A DNA stretch of 64,000 nucleotides from Berberis thunbergii (taxonomy: Eukaryota; Streptophyta; Magnoliopsida; Ranunculales; Berberidaceae): NCBI GenBank assembly GCA_003290165.1, contig QNQO01006212.1, positions 62,001 through 126,000 of the forward strand, in the 5' to 3' direction. Under the pieces are notes generated by a model. The model saw nothing but the letters and a program-made list of their open reading frames with translations, ran no database searches and was not told the origin of the DNA. A program made the translations under genes and the position numbers. Of the stretch, positions 38,008-50,600 are shown piece after piece (the stretch's first letter is position 1; the number at the start of each line of letters is the position of its first letter).

Positions 38008-39534
38008 ATTGGTATCAGAGTCGAATGATTCTTATTGTTAGGTTCAATTTGGAACAAAAGTTCAAAGAAAAAAATTGAAAAGAGAAGATGAGAAAGGGAT
38101 TGAAGAACAACAGAAACAAAGCAGCTCACCAACAACTGACGCAATTATTGTTGCTCGCCAAAGTCACAGTCCATTCATTGCCAGACACTAGCCACAACCA
38201 TCTCCCTCGATCGCCCTCACCACCGTCCACAGCCCCTCTCAGCGCCTCACAGGTTGCAAGCTTTGTTGCCATCTTCAACTCCGTCACCCAGCAAGCCTGC
38301 CAACCCCTACGCAGTTTGTCGCAACCTCCAACAGCCTCCTCCATTCGCAACCATCACCGCAATCACCCGTCTTGCCAGCCAGAACGCTCCCGTTTCAGCC
38401 TCCACTGCCATTGAAAGCCCATATAGCTCGTTCTCTGAGAAGCAACCCTTCGCTCGACTATCGACCATCGTCGCAATAATCCATAGGAACCCCTCACTCC
38501 TCTCAAGCCAACACCATCCCTTCTGCAGCTCCCACAGTTTACAAACCTTGTTGGAGAAGAAGATTTTTTTTGAAAATTCTACATTAGTCCTTGGCCTTTT
38601 TACACTTTAGTCCTTGCCCATGTTTTTTCACTTGTCCGTGGTCCCCATTTGCTATTTGCACCCCAAGTATTATGAGAGCGCTCCACCCGTAAAATAAAAA
38701 ATAAAATGAGTGACTCATTATGACACGTATCTATACCCCTATTATTCCTACCAGTACCCATCTTATTCTCCGTCCCCATACCAATACCAAGCCCAAGTAT
38801 AGCCCAATATCTCACGGTGTCTTATAGTGATTATCCTCCAACTTTCTAACGAACCACCAATGTTTCCCTCTTATACCCAACCTAAACCCATTACTCCTAT
38901 ACCAACACCACCTCCAGTGACCAATGACATAATTCCACAACCATCTGAGCGTGTTTTCCCTACACCCCCAACTTCATCTACTAGTGATGTACACCCCACT
39001 ATCACCTCCGCCGTGATGCAGGTTTGGATGTCTTAGAACGGGTTTGTAGAAATGTACCGAACACTGCACAAGATAGCTACCGAGAAGATTCGAGCACTTT
39101 AGGCCTTATTGGATGCAGATGACCTGGCTTGAATGCGTGAAGAGCAGGATGAGCCATACTGTTTGTCAGAATCCATCCCACTTTTTGAGGAAGTTAAGGG
39201 TGTCATCACACATACCCGATTTTCGACTTGTGCGACTTTTTTCCTATTTATGAGCAACCCGAGGATGTTTCTACAGCGCCAGATACAATATGTGACGATG
39301 ATTATGTTGATCCGTATTGAGACATTTTTGTGGCACGAGCTTATGCGCAGGCATCTTCTCAGGTTTCTTGTAGCTTTCGGTTCTTTGAGTCACCTTGGTT
39401 TATTTATGAATTGGCAAGTTTCAAGGTATACTACTTCGAGTGCACTTCGCCTCGTGTTCAGTGACTAGTTCCTTGTGCTCATCAGACTTCTTCGACTTTA
39501 AGCTCGAGGATGAGCTTCTTCAACCCAGGAAGGT
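38008..39534 (+). other. Interior of the non-coding LTR element
   Basis: After the primer-binding site come Ser/Pro/Thr-rich frames (38088-38414, 38254-38610, 38827-39036) and a 111-codon frame (39133-39468). None contains a motif I can identify. The end has ACTTTAAGCTCGAGGATGAG and then CAACCCAGGAAGG before the 3' LTR, the same context that follows integrase in many Ty3/gypsy elements. So the interior is probably a rearranged remnant. Confidence 0.55.
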
Positions 39535-39669
39535 TGATATAATTAGAATATTTAGTAATATTAACAATATTAGAAAATCTACCTTATTGTAATAGAGTTT
39601 CCAATTAGAGTGTAATATTTATTTTCTATTACGTTTAGGGTTTGTTTTAGAAGTTATGTTAGTTATAAA

Positions 39670-41535
39670 CTATGCAATTAAAATGTATAATGGACCCGTA
39701 ACAGTCCAATAGCATTAAAGGATGTAACGAGATATATCAGACCATTTTTTAATATATTTTTTATACCCCACTAAATATTAATGTATTATAGAGCACAAAA
39801 AGTGAATAGTAAATAAGTAAATCATGTTCAAAACGTTAAATCTAAAAACATCAAATCATCTAAATCAATAAATACCATCAAGCAACGTCATATCAACAAC
39901 TTCTTCTTCATCCTCGTGACGTCGATTCCTACCTATCATAGATAAAATAAATTAATCAATAAATATGGTAACAAATTGAATAATGAATAAAAATAATCAA
40001 TAATATGATTAGTGTTTGAGATGAAAATATACAATAAACCAATTACTGTGAATAGGATTAAAGATGCAGTCAACATTTCCACATGACAACATATAAACAT
40101 AAACTTGAAACTAATGGAAGATGACTACTAAATTGAAAAATGTTTAATTTGGATATACAAAGATAGATATTTTAACAAGATTGATATACAGAAAATGATA
40201 TTTTAACATAGTTATATATTTTGACAAAGATTTCTCATAGAAATTGATACAAATCCTATAGAGGTTGGTACTTGGTGAATGAAGATGTTTAATGTTGACA
40301 TTGAAGTATGAAATGGGGAACTAAATGAGAGCTTACATCCTTAGACAAAATTAATGACAGCTTACATTGTTACACAAAGCAGCAGGGAACGGTACCAAGA
40401 GTCCTACAAATCGCAGCAAAGGTCAATTCGATCTTCTTCTTTCCTCGATTTCTCTTTGTTTTTCTTCGTCTTTATTTCCTCTTCTTTTTTCTTCAACAAA
40501 CAACAATCAGAGAAATTGCACAGTCAGAGAGGTTTAGTCGCACCTCAAGATCTCCTCTTCTTCCTTTTTCCTCTTCTTCTTCTCTTCGTCTTCGTTCCTC
40601 TTCCCCTTCCCCTTCCCCTTCCATTCATCTTCGCTCCTCTTCCCTATCACACAGAGAGTCATTGAGTGCAATCTAACTCTTCTCTTTGTCTTCTTCTCTT
40701 TTTCCCTTCTTCCCTTCTTCTCTAGTTCTCTAGTTCTCTGCTGTGCAGTTAAAACAGCCGATATAACTCTTAATGGGGGTGAGTCGTTACGTTATGACAT
40801 TATCACGTTATGGTATCACAGCTCCAATATAACGGCGTTATATGACTATTATTGAGATAACGTTTTTTCAATAACCCACTTTTAACGTTTTGTTCTAATA
40901 CATAAAAAAATCACCCATTTCATTCTCGATCGAACAAGAACCCTAGACTCAGAGGAAAGGACTTGAGCTAGTTGTCACCAATCGACAGAGAACCAGACCT
41001 CGTTGTTTGACAGAGAATGAGAGTAGAAGGGAGGAAGATGAAGAGTCAACCGCACTCTCTGTTGCGATCTCACTCTCTTACAAAGGGAAGGTGTTTTATT
41101 AATGTTTTTTTATATTTTTGAATTTAATGTTATAAATATGATTTACTTTTTTTTACTCTATAATACATTAATACTTTGTGGGAGTATTAAAACTATATTT
41201 AAAAAACTATTCCGTTATATCTCAATATATCCTCTTATAACCTATCACGCTCTTAGATCGTTATGGGTCCGTTATTCGTTTTAACTACATAGGTTCTCTG
41301 TCGATCACTGATCGAAATCTGGCTCTCCTCTTCTCTTTCTCTAGGTAATAATATTTCGATCGAAGCTGAAAGAGGTTATTTTATGTATCAGAATCGTACG
41401 TTAAAACGATGTTATACAAGTAATTGTTATCTCAATAATGGTTGTTATATTGATACCATTATACTAAATCGTGAAAATAAAAAAACACAATGGCTCACTC
41501 CCGTTAAGCAATATAACGTCGTTTTAGCTGCATAG
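39670..41535. mobile_element. hAT element, CTATGCAGTTAAAA family, copy C
   Basis: Starts CTATGCAATTAAAA and ends TTTTAGCTGCATAG. A perfect 8-bp duplication gttataaa lies at 39662-39669 and 41536-41543. Without nested copy B it is about 1.3 kb. It lies inside the 3' LTR of the surrounding LTR element. Its interior includes pyrimidine-rich stretches and a 103-codon frame (40354-40665) without a domain; no transposase is visible. Confidence 0.9.
40741..41292. mobile_element. hAT element, CTATGCAGTTAAAA family, copy B, nested in copy C
   Basis: Starts CTGTGCAGTTAAAAC and ends GTTTTAACTACATAG, with a perfect 8-bp duplication gttctctg at 40733-40740 and 41293-41300. It is 552 bp long, in the orientation opposite to copy A, and shares its ATAACG end repeats and a middle reading CATTTCATTCTCGATCGA. 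It is the youngest layer of this nest. Confidence 0.9.
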
Positions 41536-41706
41536 GTTATAAATAGCGTGTAGCTTGCCATCATTAATTAGTTCATTAATGAAAATAAGTTTATTTTGTT
41601 TATTAATTTAAATCGTTTATCGTTTTATTTTATTTATTATTAATTTATTTTATTCAATTATTGCATTGTTTTCAATTCAGTTTAATTTACAATTTCAATT
41701 CTATCA

Positions 41707-42532
41707 TAGTATACCCAATATTCCTCGTGGCAACATCATCAATTTCTGATTTCCATTGCAAGTCCCACCATCAATTTGTTCGGAAATCAAGCCATCTAAT
41801 TCACTATCCACCTTTTAACCTGTATAACCATAATGCCAATAACTTGGGTCTGTGTGACATGACAATCATGTGTTAGATCCTTGAGAGATTGCATGTAGTG
41901 TTTCATTCCCACATCATCTAAAGAAGAGCTCTGGCCTGTTCAGAAAACTCCAGGCATTCAGTGGTGGCTAAATGGGGAAAGTGTCAGCACATAAGAAGTC
42001 ACTCATAATTTAATATATATAAGAATACGCAAGAAAACATACTATAGTCCTGAAGCACTACGAGTGTATCCAATAAGGGTCAATTTCTAATCATTCAACA
42101 ACCTTTAGATACTCCAATTCTAACCTCTCATTGCATATTATGAAATGTTGAACTCATTGGTAATAGAAGCAATTTGAAGCTAGTTTTCATCATCAAAGGT
42201 CACAAAGAAAGCAATAAGTAAAAGGAAAATGTTAAGTGGATATTCTTAGATCTCCGGGAGCATTTGAAATTTGCAAAGAGGTGAGGATATAATAATAGTT
42301 GAACCTACTGAGCCAATGGGCTCTGTGGATGTTTTCCCCAAAGCTAGGATTTTACAGGTCAATATTATTATCTTCTCTTAGCATGTGCAAATTTAGTTAT
42401 ACATCAAATCCCTAACCACTTCTCAGCCCCTGACATAAACTTCGGAAAAACTGAAAAAAGAGAAAAGAAAATGGTCGACCCGTGTATTCAGATCAGCATA
42501 GATGGTAAGCATCATGAAAAAGTTCTCCTTAC
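41707..42532. other. Spacer downstream of SYS1, may hold its last exon
   Basis: No independent gene recognised. On the - strand a pyrimidine tract ending TTTTTTCAG near 42450 is a good acceptor candidate for the final SYS1 exon, giving a tail of about 15 residues to a stop near 42410. I could not confirm it because that tail does not resemble the usual SYS1 end. Confidence 0.4.
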
Positions 42533-45500
42533 GGTAGCGTGTGGGAATTTCCCGGAGCTCACTGCTTCTACACAACCTTTCAGCTAGCAGAGCCATCACT
42601 GCAAGACCAGTACCATTTACAATCCACCATGTAATCGAGGATGGCCAACCTCCATACACGATGCACGTCAAGAAATGGATGATGTAAAGAGTGGCTGCAA
42701 AGTCCAAGCACTTTTTAGATCTCTCTATCAAGTAAAATATAAAACCAGCCCTGCCACGTAAACGGAATTGTGTAAGTTAAGAAAATCAATGGTTCACTTT
42801 TTGTTCTAGGAGTATAGAAAGATTGTCTGTAAGGGTGTGTTTGATTTTGTCTTCCATGGAAAAAAAATATATGTTGAGGCATAACAGAAGAGAGAAAATG
42901 AAGCAGGAGGGAGTGAGTATGAAAGTTGTGACCTTCCACACATTTTATCCCAAAATCAGGGAAAAAACTTTCTTAGGGGGCTAAGAATATTTTTCATGGA
43001 AACTCAAAAAAACATAGTTATTGGGATGAAATTTTCCCAATTACTATCTCATATCCACTATTTTTGGGGTTTTCCATGAAAAATAAAATCAAAGACACAC
43101 GAAGATGCATATGGAAATAAATTCACACAAGTGTCCACCCATCTAATTGTAGGTTTACTTCAATCACTTGCTTCAAAGAAAAAGGCCTTAGTAATTAGTA
43201 CAGTTAAAAATAACAATATAAAGAAATAAATAATATAATCAAAACATTTACTGCATATTTGTAAGCTGCTTCACTCTAAAACACACAACTATATCACCAC
43301 TGCCTTATTCATCAAGTGGCAGCCAAAGGAAAAACCGATATCCATCTAGAGATTAGATAGGTAGACACCTAATCTTTCATATGTAAAAGTGTGTAAGAGA
43401 TTTAGTAATTATATCCAGTTAAATTTGAACATCAAGGCAAAAAATATATATATAAATAATACAGCATACTAGATATCATACGGTACAACCGGTGTAGTTA
43501 AGGCGTTGAGGCGACAGGGAGGCAGATGAGCTTGAAAATGCCTCAGAGGCGAGGCGAGGCGGTCTTTAACATTTTTTTAAGATTTTTTATTATAATAAAT
43601 TGAAACACATTTAGATAAATAATATTCATCATCATTTTGATAGCTTGCATATGCCAATATGTACAAAAAGTCATACAACTATTTAGAATTGAAATGAAAA
43701 CATAATAAAGTTGTATAGCATAGCAAAATGATGCACTACATAAGTGTACTTAACTTGCCTATCCACTAAATCACAAAAAAATAAACAGACAAGAAAAACA
43801 TCAAAACATAATGTAAACTAGTTCATCAACTTCTCATTGGTTTAACTTTGAAAATTTGAAACAGTGTTTGGAAAATTAATGGTTGAATTTGAAACAGTGT
43901 TTGGAAAATTGCAATTTGGTGAGGCATCGCCCAGCAGGTCTCATTGGTTTAACTTTGAAAATTTGCACCAAATTTTGATCCATATGCTAAAATATTACGA
44001 TCCATACAATGAAATATTACTTATTATTGTTTATTGTGAAGAAAAAAAACGCAGCAGAACAGATCATATAAAAACAAAACAGAACAGATCATTAAAAAAA
44101 GAGTAGAATAGATGATATAAAAATGGAGTAGAACGGATCATATAAAAAAAAGGCAGTATAACAAATCATATAAAAAAACACAGCAGAAGCTGCAGAACAG
44201 ATCATATAAAAAAACACAGAAAGGAGAGGAAAGAAGAAGAGAAAGGAGAAAGAAGAACAGAGGAAACATCCTGATATGAAAGAGACAACACTTAATTTGA
44301 AGAAGAGGAACCTGATTAGAAGGAATTGAACACACACACAACAACAACAATAGCCCCCAAGGAGTCGTTCTCTTGTCTAAAAATCTAAATACCCCTCTCT
44401 TAACCTTAAAAGACAAGTGGGTTGCAATAGGCTTTTGGTTTTTAAGTGTAAATGGGCCGAGGCGGTCCGAGGCGGTGAGGCGTGAGGCGGACTCCTCACT
44501 TCACCACTCCGCCTTGCATCATTTTGAGGCGTCTCTTTGCCAAAATGCCTCGAGACGCGCCTAGGCGTCCGCCTTAACAACACTTATAACATGACCAGTG
44601 TAAAGCAGATTTACTAGGAATGTTTTCCATCTAGAGACTAGAAAGGTAAACTCCATATATATTAAGGTGCACTGTAGAGCAAAGTATAGGTGATGTTTGA
44701 GACCCCTTGATAGCTAGCTACCGTTTATGGACTCCTTAAAAAAAATTCAATATCATGTGGGTCATCAGTGATAAGAACACACCTGATAAGAACACATAGT
44801 ACACTCATAATCTTTCACATATAAAGAAAATCATCGACGTAGGGATTTAAATCAAGTTGGACGAACCCAAATAAGGCAATATATGGCAGACTCGGTGTAG
44901 TCAAGGCGATCGCCTAGGGGCGCCTCAAGGCGTTTTTACAAAATTTCGCCTCAAAATAAGGCAATGCGGTGCGGTGAAATGAGGCGTCTGTCTCAGACCG
45001 CCTCGCTCACCGCCTTACTGCCTCAACCCAAAAACTGGTTGTAGCCAGCTCAATTGCAACCCATTTGCAGCCTAATTGCGGCAAAAAGATGTTGCAACCC
45101 GCTCTATAATAAGGTTTTATGTTTCTTAGTGTAATATTTGATCAAATTGATAAAAACAAGATAAAACGTTTTTAAGCTTTGATAAATTTGTCACACTTTG
45201 TATATTATTTTTTGGAGAAAACATACCATATTTTGATCAATATGTTATCAACATCAATCTTGATTTTTCATAGCTTAGCTCAATGATTCTTATGCTTTTG
45301 GAATACCAATAGTGATTATACTTGTGGATTTTTATCAACAATTTCTTCTAACAAATGTTCAATATCCTCAAGTTTCTATTCTTTCAAATTATCGATTTTT
45401 AATGATTTAATGGATGTTTGCAAATTACTTGAGTTGCTCTGCTATGCAACTTTATAATATTTTCATTCGTTTCTAGGTAGTTATGTCACTTTTTGTACAT

Positions 45501-46899
45501 ATTTGCTTATGATACTTATCAAAATGATGATGTATTACTATGCTGATATATTTCAATTTATTATTAAAAAAAATTAATTATTTTGATTCTAGGTAGTTGT
45601 TTCACTTTTGTACATATTTGCTTATGATACTTATAAAAATGATGATATATAATACTATGCTGATATGTTTCAATTTCTTATAAAAAAAAATCTTTGAAAA
45701 AAGCCTGAGGCATTTTCAGGCATGTCCGCCTCAACACCTTAACTACAATGGGTAGACTAAATATGATACGATACAACATGACCACTGTACTTACTGGTTT
45801 ACTAGGTAAACCAGCTAACCTAAGTCAAACACTTAATTTTCACATAATTGACCAACTTCATGTAGTAATTACTTTCCTTTAATATCATATATAATTTTTT
45901 AAGTTCCCAAATTTTCATACTTCAAAACATAAATTGGTTGACAATGAAAACAAAATGTTAACAGACAATGAGAAATACTTATCGTGACACCAGTGAGAAC
46001 CATATACCGTTGTGCATTATTCTTGAGTGCATTCTGATTTTAAGGGGGAGATGGGATCTTGATCAATAGTTTCTTGATTTATACCTAATGATTATGTGCA
46101 ACAGAAACTGTTTTGCACAAAATTTTCAATTAGTATTGATGTTCCTTTACCTTTTCTGACAAACTCTAATAAATTCAGCAGGAAACTATTAACACCGTCT
46201 CTAATGGGAATAGCATATGTATGAATGCTTCCCCCATTCCCCAATATTAACTGGGTAATGCTTCCATCTCAACCAAGACGCAACATATGACAACTTGAGA
46301 CTCCGGATAGTGAGATATAATGGTAATTTGCTCCATTAACTTTACAAGGTTGTTTCCCTGCAGCCTACTGTAGAACATTTCATTCAACCATGACATATAA
46401 AGATCCAATTAGACCCTCTGATTTCGATATTGTACATATCAGAATCTTTTCGAATAGCAACAAAAATGCATTCTTTCTTATGTATTAAATCACTTCATCT
46501 TCTTCTGGATATTTATTGGACTTCTAACAATCCAGCACAAAAAATAAGGTGAATTTTCATTCCGAAAAAGCACAATAGTTCACATTCCTAAAATCAAGAA
46601 ATGGAACAAACTAAAAACTAAGAATTCTACAAATAAAACTGAGAAACAATTTAAAGAGTGTAACGCAGTACATACCCTGCAACTGAGGTGAATAGAAATG
46701 AAGCAATGACACACCAACCAGTGACGGTGGACGCCGAAAGAGTGGAAAAATCGAAGAAGTAGAGGAGGCTCATTCGCGAAACACGAGAGCCAACAATAAT
46801 GGACATGAAGACTCCGAGCGTAATGTAGTATAAGCATTGTAAGCAAACAATTTGAGAGACAATTAGCCATGGATCCCATACCGTCGCCCCATAGAACAT
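42533..46899 (-). CDS. SYS1: SYS1-type Golgi membrane protein
   Basis: Exon 1 (46899-46676) starts MFYGATVWDPWLIVSQIVCL and ends VIASFLFTSVA; exon 2 (42750-42533) continues AGFIFYLIERSKKCLDFAAT, then GGWPSSITWWIVNGTGLAV and ELREIPTRY. GT/AG borders join them in phase to 147 codons, against about 150 residues for plant SYS1. Four hydrophobic helices are visible. SYS1 is an integral Golgi protein that in yeast and animals recruits the small GTPase Arl3p/ARFRP1 and supports Golgi-endosome traffic; the plant role is inferred from homology. The last few residues are unresolved: a donor CC|GTAAGG at 42532 suggests a third short exon, while reading through gives an implausible 36-residue tail. Intron 1 (3925 bp) is loaded with transposons. 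Upstream of the ATG is a (CT)n leader. Confidence 0.93.
43490..44585. mobile_element. hAT-like element, TGTAGTTAAGGCG family, copy D, in SYS1 intron 1
   Basis: Left end CGGTGTAGTTAAGGCG and right end CGCCTTAACAACACTT are inverted, with GAGGCG/CGCCTC arrays next to both. About 1.1 kb. No clean 8-bp duplication remains. It contains the short tandem repeat at 44045-44215. The related copy E is 44893-45750. Confidence 0.72.
44045..44215. repeat. Short tandem repeat, about 25-35 bp unit
   Basis: About six irregular units built on GCAGAACAGATCATATAAAA, lying inside hAT-like copy D. Units differ by substitutions and by the length of their A-runs. No frame is kept. Confidence 0.8.
44893..45750. mobile_element. 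hAT-like element, TGTAGTTAAGGCG family, copy E, in SYS1 intron 1
   Basis: Starts CGGTGTAGTCAAGGCG and ends CCTTAACTACAATG; flanks ggcagact (44885-44892) and ggtagact (45751-45758) match at 7 of 8. GCCTCAAGGCG-type repeats are at both ends. Inside, a segment containing TTCTAGGTAGTTG and ACATATTTGCTTATGATACT is duplicated in tandem (about 45472-45589 and 45590-45690). Non-coding, 858 bp. Confidence 0.82.
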
Positions 46900-46900
46900 G

Positions 46901-46924
46901 GCTCTCTCTCTCTCTCTCTCTCTC
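46901..46924. repeat. (CT)n microsatellite in the SYS1 5' leader
   Basis: A CT run of about twelve units ends just upstream of the SYS1 start codon, so on the mRNA it is a GA repeat. GA-rich leaders are common in plant genes. Confidence 0.8.
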
Positions 46925-47434
46925 TGACTCTTTCTCTCTCGCTAAAACACTCACTGAATTTCTTCTCAACACATAAAATTAGGGAACCGAGTCTTCACGA
47001 TTCCATTAAATGGAACCGCTAAACCCTAAATTTCGATCTGATCTATAGAATTGAGACCTAATTGGGGAATTTGGTTTGGTGAATTTCGAGGTTTGAGAGT
47101 TCTTGATGGGTGTGATCGAATTAGGGAGGGTCTATGGAGAGGTTGAGAAATGAAGATAGCGAAATCTGAACAGAGATAGAGAGAGAGTGAACGCTGAGAG
47201 CTGTTTGAATTGGAGAGGAGATAGAGACAGGTGATCTCCACTGGTTTACTTCGCTTTCAGAATGAGTCATCGTTCAAAGAATTTGTTTTCGTTTCATGAT
47301 TGTTTGTTTTTTTATTTTAATAATTATTTTATTTTTATATATTTACCGTGGGTTTATGACTTTATCTATATAACTAGGGTATTTTCCGTGCCTTCATCAC
47401 TCAACATTGGCCATCGGTATTTTAATTTTGTAAA
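46925..47434. other. SYS1 5' flank
   Basis: Presumed leader and promoter of SYS1 on the - strand. It is rich in GAGAG/CTCTC near 47150-47220. I could not define a TATA box with confidence. No gene in the other direction was found. Confidence 0.45.
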
Positions 47435-47612
47435 ATTCTAAATGTCGAGGAAATGAGCGAGGAAACCAGCGAGGGAAGTGAAGTGGAGGGGGGAATCGTT
47501 CACCCCCTCAGGATGCGCGCGCAAAAAACAATGGCCCGCATCCCGAGGGGGTGAACGGTTCCCCCTCACTCCCCTCGCTGGTTTCCTCGCTCATTTCCTC
47601 GCCATGTAGAAT
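47435..47612. repeat. Foldback element, copy 3, near-perfect hairpin
   Basis: Left arm ATTCTAAATGTCGAGGAAAT and GAGCGAGGAAACCAGCGAGG are mirrored by CCTCGCTGGTTTCCTCGCTC and ATTTCCTCGCCATGTAGAAT. The arms are about 80 bp each, leaving a loop of only about 15-20 bases. This is the best preserved of the three copies and lies upstream of SYS1. Confidence 0.85.
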
Positions 47613-50600
47613 AACTCTTTAATTCTATATGAATATAAATTTTAGCTAAACACCTTCCCCTCCTCTACGTGATCAATATATTTTCAATGTGTCTTATTAT
47701 CGAAAAACTTATGATGTGAAATGCATTAGATTACAGTTATTTTAAAAAAAATTACATATGGCGTGAAATGAATATTTTGTACTAATGATTATTTTCATTT
47801 GAAATATATTAAAAAATTGTATTTCAACTATACCAAATTTACTAAATATAGCTATAACGATACGCATTTAAAAAAAAATATTTCTCCGTCACATATGCAT
47901 TTCACCAACTTTGTTTACCTTTTTATCCATTTTATTTGCCCTTCTAGTTGTAACTTATTTACAAAAATGTCATTGTTGATAATGAATTTTCACCATCATC
48001 TTTCCAAATTTTCAATCTTAACCGTCTTTTATTTCAAACATCATTCTGATTTGTAAGCCCGCAAATCACATAATTTTTTTGCTAAATATCATGTCCTGAC
48101 CACCCTTGCCAACATCCCCACTTTTGTCATCAATCAGATTTGAAGTCCAAACCTATTATAAAGTAATACTATAAACTTTAACGTTAGACTCACTCAAAAT
48201 TTAAATTAGTTAAGGGAATTTTTCAAACGTCGAGAACGAGTTCTCCTCTAAACTTTGAATTCGCCAAAACATAAAGTTTGTGGTTTTTGTTTAAATGTGC
48301 ATTAAGATGCGCGTCTCAATTTTTTTCGAGTATGTTTGAAAAATACTAATGTCATGAAATGTATTAGAAGTTTTTTTAATAATATATATTTAAAATTTTA
48401 GTACTTGTACAGATCATTGGTTTTGTTTGAATTTGAGTTTTTTGTTTGAATGTGCATTGAAAAACCATTTTCATTTCATTTGAAAAATACTAATGGCGTG
48501 AAATGCATTAGACGTTTTTTAATTATAAAATATATTTTTAAATTTTATTGCTTTTATTGATAATTGGTTTTGTTGGAAATGTCTTCAAAAATGCATTTCG
48601 ACGATACAAAGTTCACTAAAATTCTACAACAACGTTGATAGTTATGATAATTTTAATTTTGAAAAAAATGAAAACATAATATTTTCTCTCTCTGCCACAT
48701 GCACATTCCACCAACTTTTGCATTTTTCATTTTCTTTGCCCCTATGCATATTTTATATTTACAAAAATGTCATTATAGGAAATGAATCTCAACCTTCAAT
48801 ACGTTTTCAACTTTCAATCCTAGTCATCATTTATCTCCAATCCCCAAGTTTGTCCCAGTCAGCAAATAATAGTAAAACAACAATTTCTTGTACACAAATA
48901 CAACATAAGAATCTGTTAATAATTTTGACTATTTATTTTTATGCGTGTTGTTAATGTTAAATAATAATAATGAATTCTATGTTGATTTAATATTAAAAAA
49001 TAAATTTGGTAAAACTCAAGTTAACATTTTAAAATATATAAGAATAAAATTATGAAAATATGTTTCATATATAGACACTCTCGGATGCTCCAAGCATTAG
49101 TAAATTTTGTAGTTAAATTGTTTACACTCTCGTAGCCATTCTGACTTCACGCTCTAGTGAGTAAGGTTTTGTATATTTGTAAAGTTTTTTGATCTCTTAG
49201 AAAGATTGTTTGATAGTGTCAAATAATTGTTGTGAGAAGGAAGCATAGGTTACCATTTCATAAGGCACCCCACTAACTATGATGAATAATCTCAAGTGTT
49301 TCATAAATGAGTTTAGTGAGTTGTTTTTTTCGCTAGATTTGAGTTGTTGGGGTTATTTCAAAAACGTATTATGGTAATGCCCGAGGGTGGTATTTGGGAT
49401 TAGATTCGAGAACAATGTATCTTTCGAGACTTTAATAATAAGTGGAGTTGTCTCATGGTATTGAGCAATTAACTTTAACACACATTTGGGATGCAATGAA
49501 GAAATGCCAAATCAATAATGAGAATATATCGACATCCTAGCAACATGAAACTAGTTTCATTTGTGTTAATGGTAATGAAAATGAAACAAATAAATAAATA
49601 AGTGAACATTGCAAATAAGATCCAAAATCTGTGTTCCTTTGTCAGTGTGGCCTTGTTGTTTGAATATCCGTAAATGTTGATATTTCTTTTTAATTAAGAA
49701 CTTAAAATGCCTCTCATTATACAAAGCTTCTCTCATTTGATCTATATGTCTTATCCATTCTTTCTTCTCTTATACTCTCTATCTAAAGTAGATTGTCTTG
49801 TACTCTCTATCTATTCATTTAATTAAGAACTTAAAATGCCTCTCATTATACAAAGCTTCTCCCATTACATTAGAATAAATGAACAAACGAGTCATACGTT
49901 GACATTAACCTAAGGGTTCCAATGATGAACTTATCCATCTAATTTCGTGGGTTTGAACCTTGATTCTGGTCACACGGTTGTTGGTCCAAATGTTTATGGC
50001 GTAAACCACAATGTGGTTAAAAGAAATTTCATTCTTGAATGTTCTGGTTCATGAAAAAAGTCACGTTGACACTAACTCTGACATGGTTATTTTATTGGCT
50101 GAAGTCATGGATTTAAACCCCAATTTCTAAATTCTCATTCACATACTCTTCAATTTCCTCCAATTTTTCATCAATAACATAAAATTGATCATTGTTAATA
50201 GTATCATTATTTTCATAGATTGTATATGCAAATGGGCAAACAATTAATATTTATATATGGTGACCATTCAAAAAAAACGAAATAGTTGATCATAATAAAT
50301 GTATGAGTTAAATATGTTGGTATATATCAAACTAGACTTTGGTTCAATCCTCTTGGGCCTATGCCCAAGGCCGGCAGTGATATAATTTAAGTCCTAGTTC
50401 AAGAAAGAAATATGTTTAAAGTTTTCAAGACTGCAAGAATTTTTTTGGAAGTGTTTCGCATTGTTCTTTGTGTTGAAGAAATATATCTAGACTACCTCTT
50501 GTTTTCCTATTCAACCGTAGGGATGATGAACTCGTACATGGCTATCTGTGGCACAAAGTCATGGGTCTAAACCAGCCAGATCCTTATGGAGTGGTTTTCA

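Larger units (their letters stand above)
37692..41706 (+). mobile_element. LTR retrotransposon without recognisable gag-pol
   Basis: The 5' LTR (37692-38007) and 3' LTR (39535-41706, enlarged by a nested hAT) share GAATATTTAGTAATATTA, TTAGGGTTTGTTTTAGAAGT and AATTATTGCATTGTTTTCAA. Both end TTCTATCA. A primer-binding site TGGTATCAGAG (38010-38020) matches initiator-Met tRNA. Flanks tatta and tagta match at 4 of 5. The 1.5-kb interior has Ser/Pro/Thr-rich open frames but no gag, protease, RT or integrase motif. It fits a large-retrotransposon-derivative type dependent on another element. Confidence 0.82.

Noticed and set aside
38088..38610. Ser/Pro/Thr-rich frames as a gene
   Set aside because: They lie just after a primer-binding site inside an LTR element and have low-complexity composition with no domain.
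42423..42530. Read-through tail of SYS1 (ENFFMMLTIYADL...) as the true C-terminus
   Set aside because: It crosses a good donor site and gives a tail unlike SYS1 proteins; I therefore ended the confident coding part at 42533.
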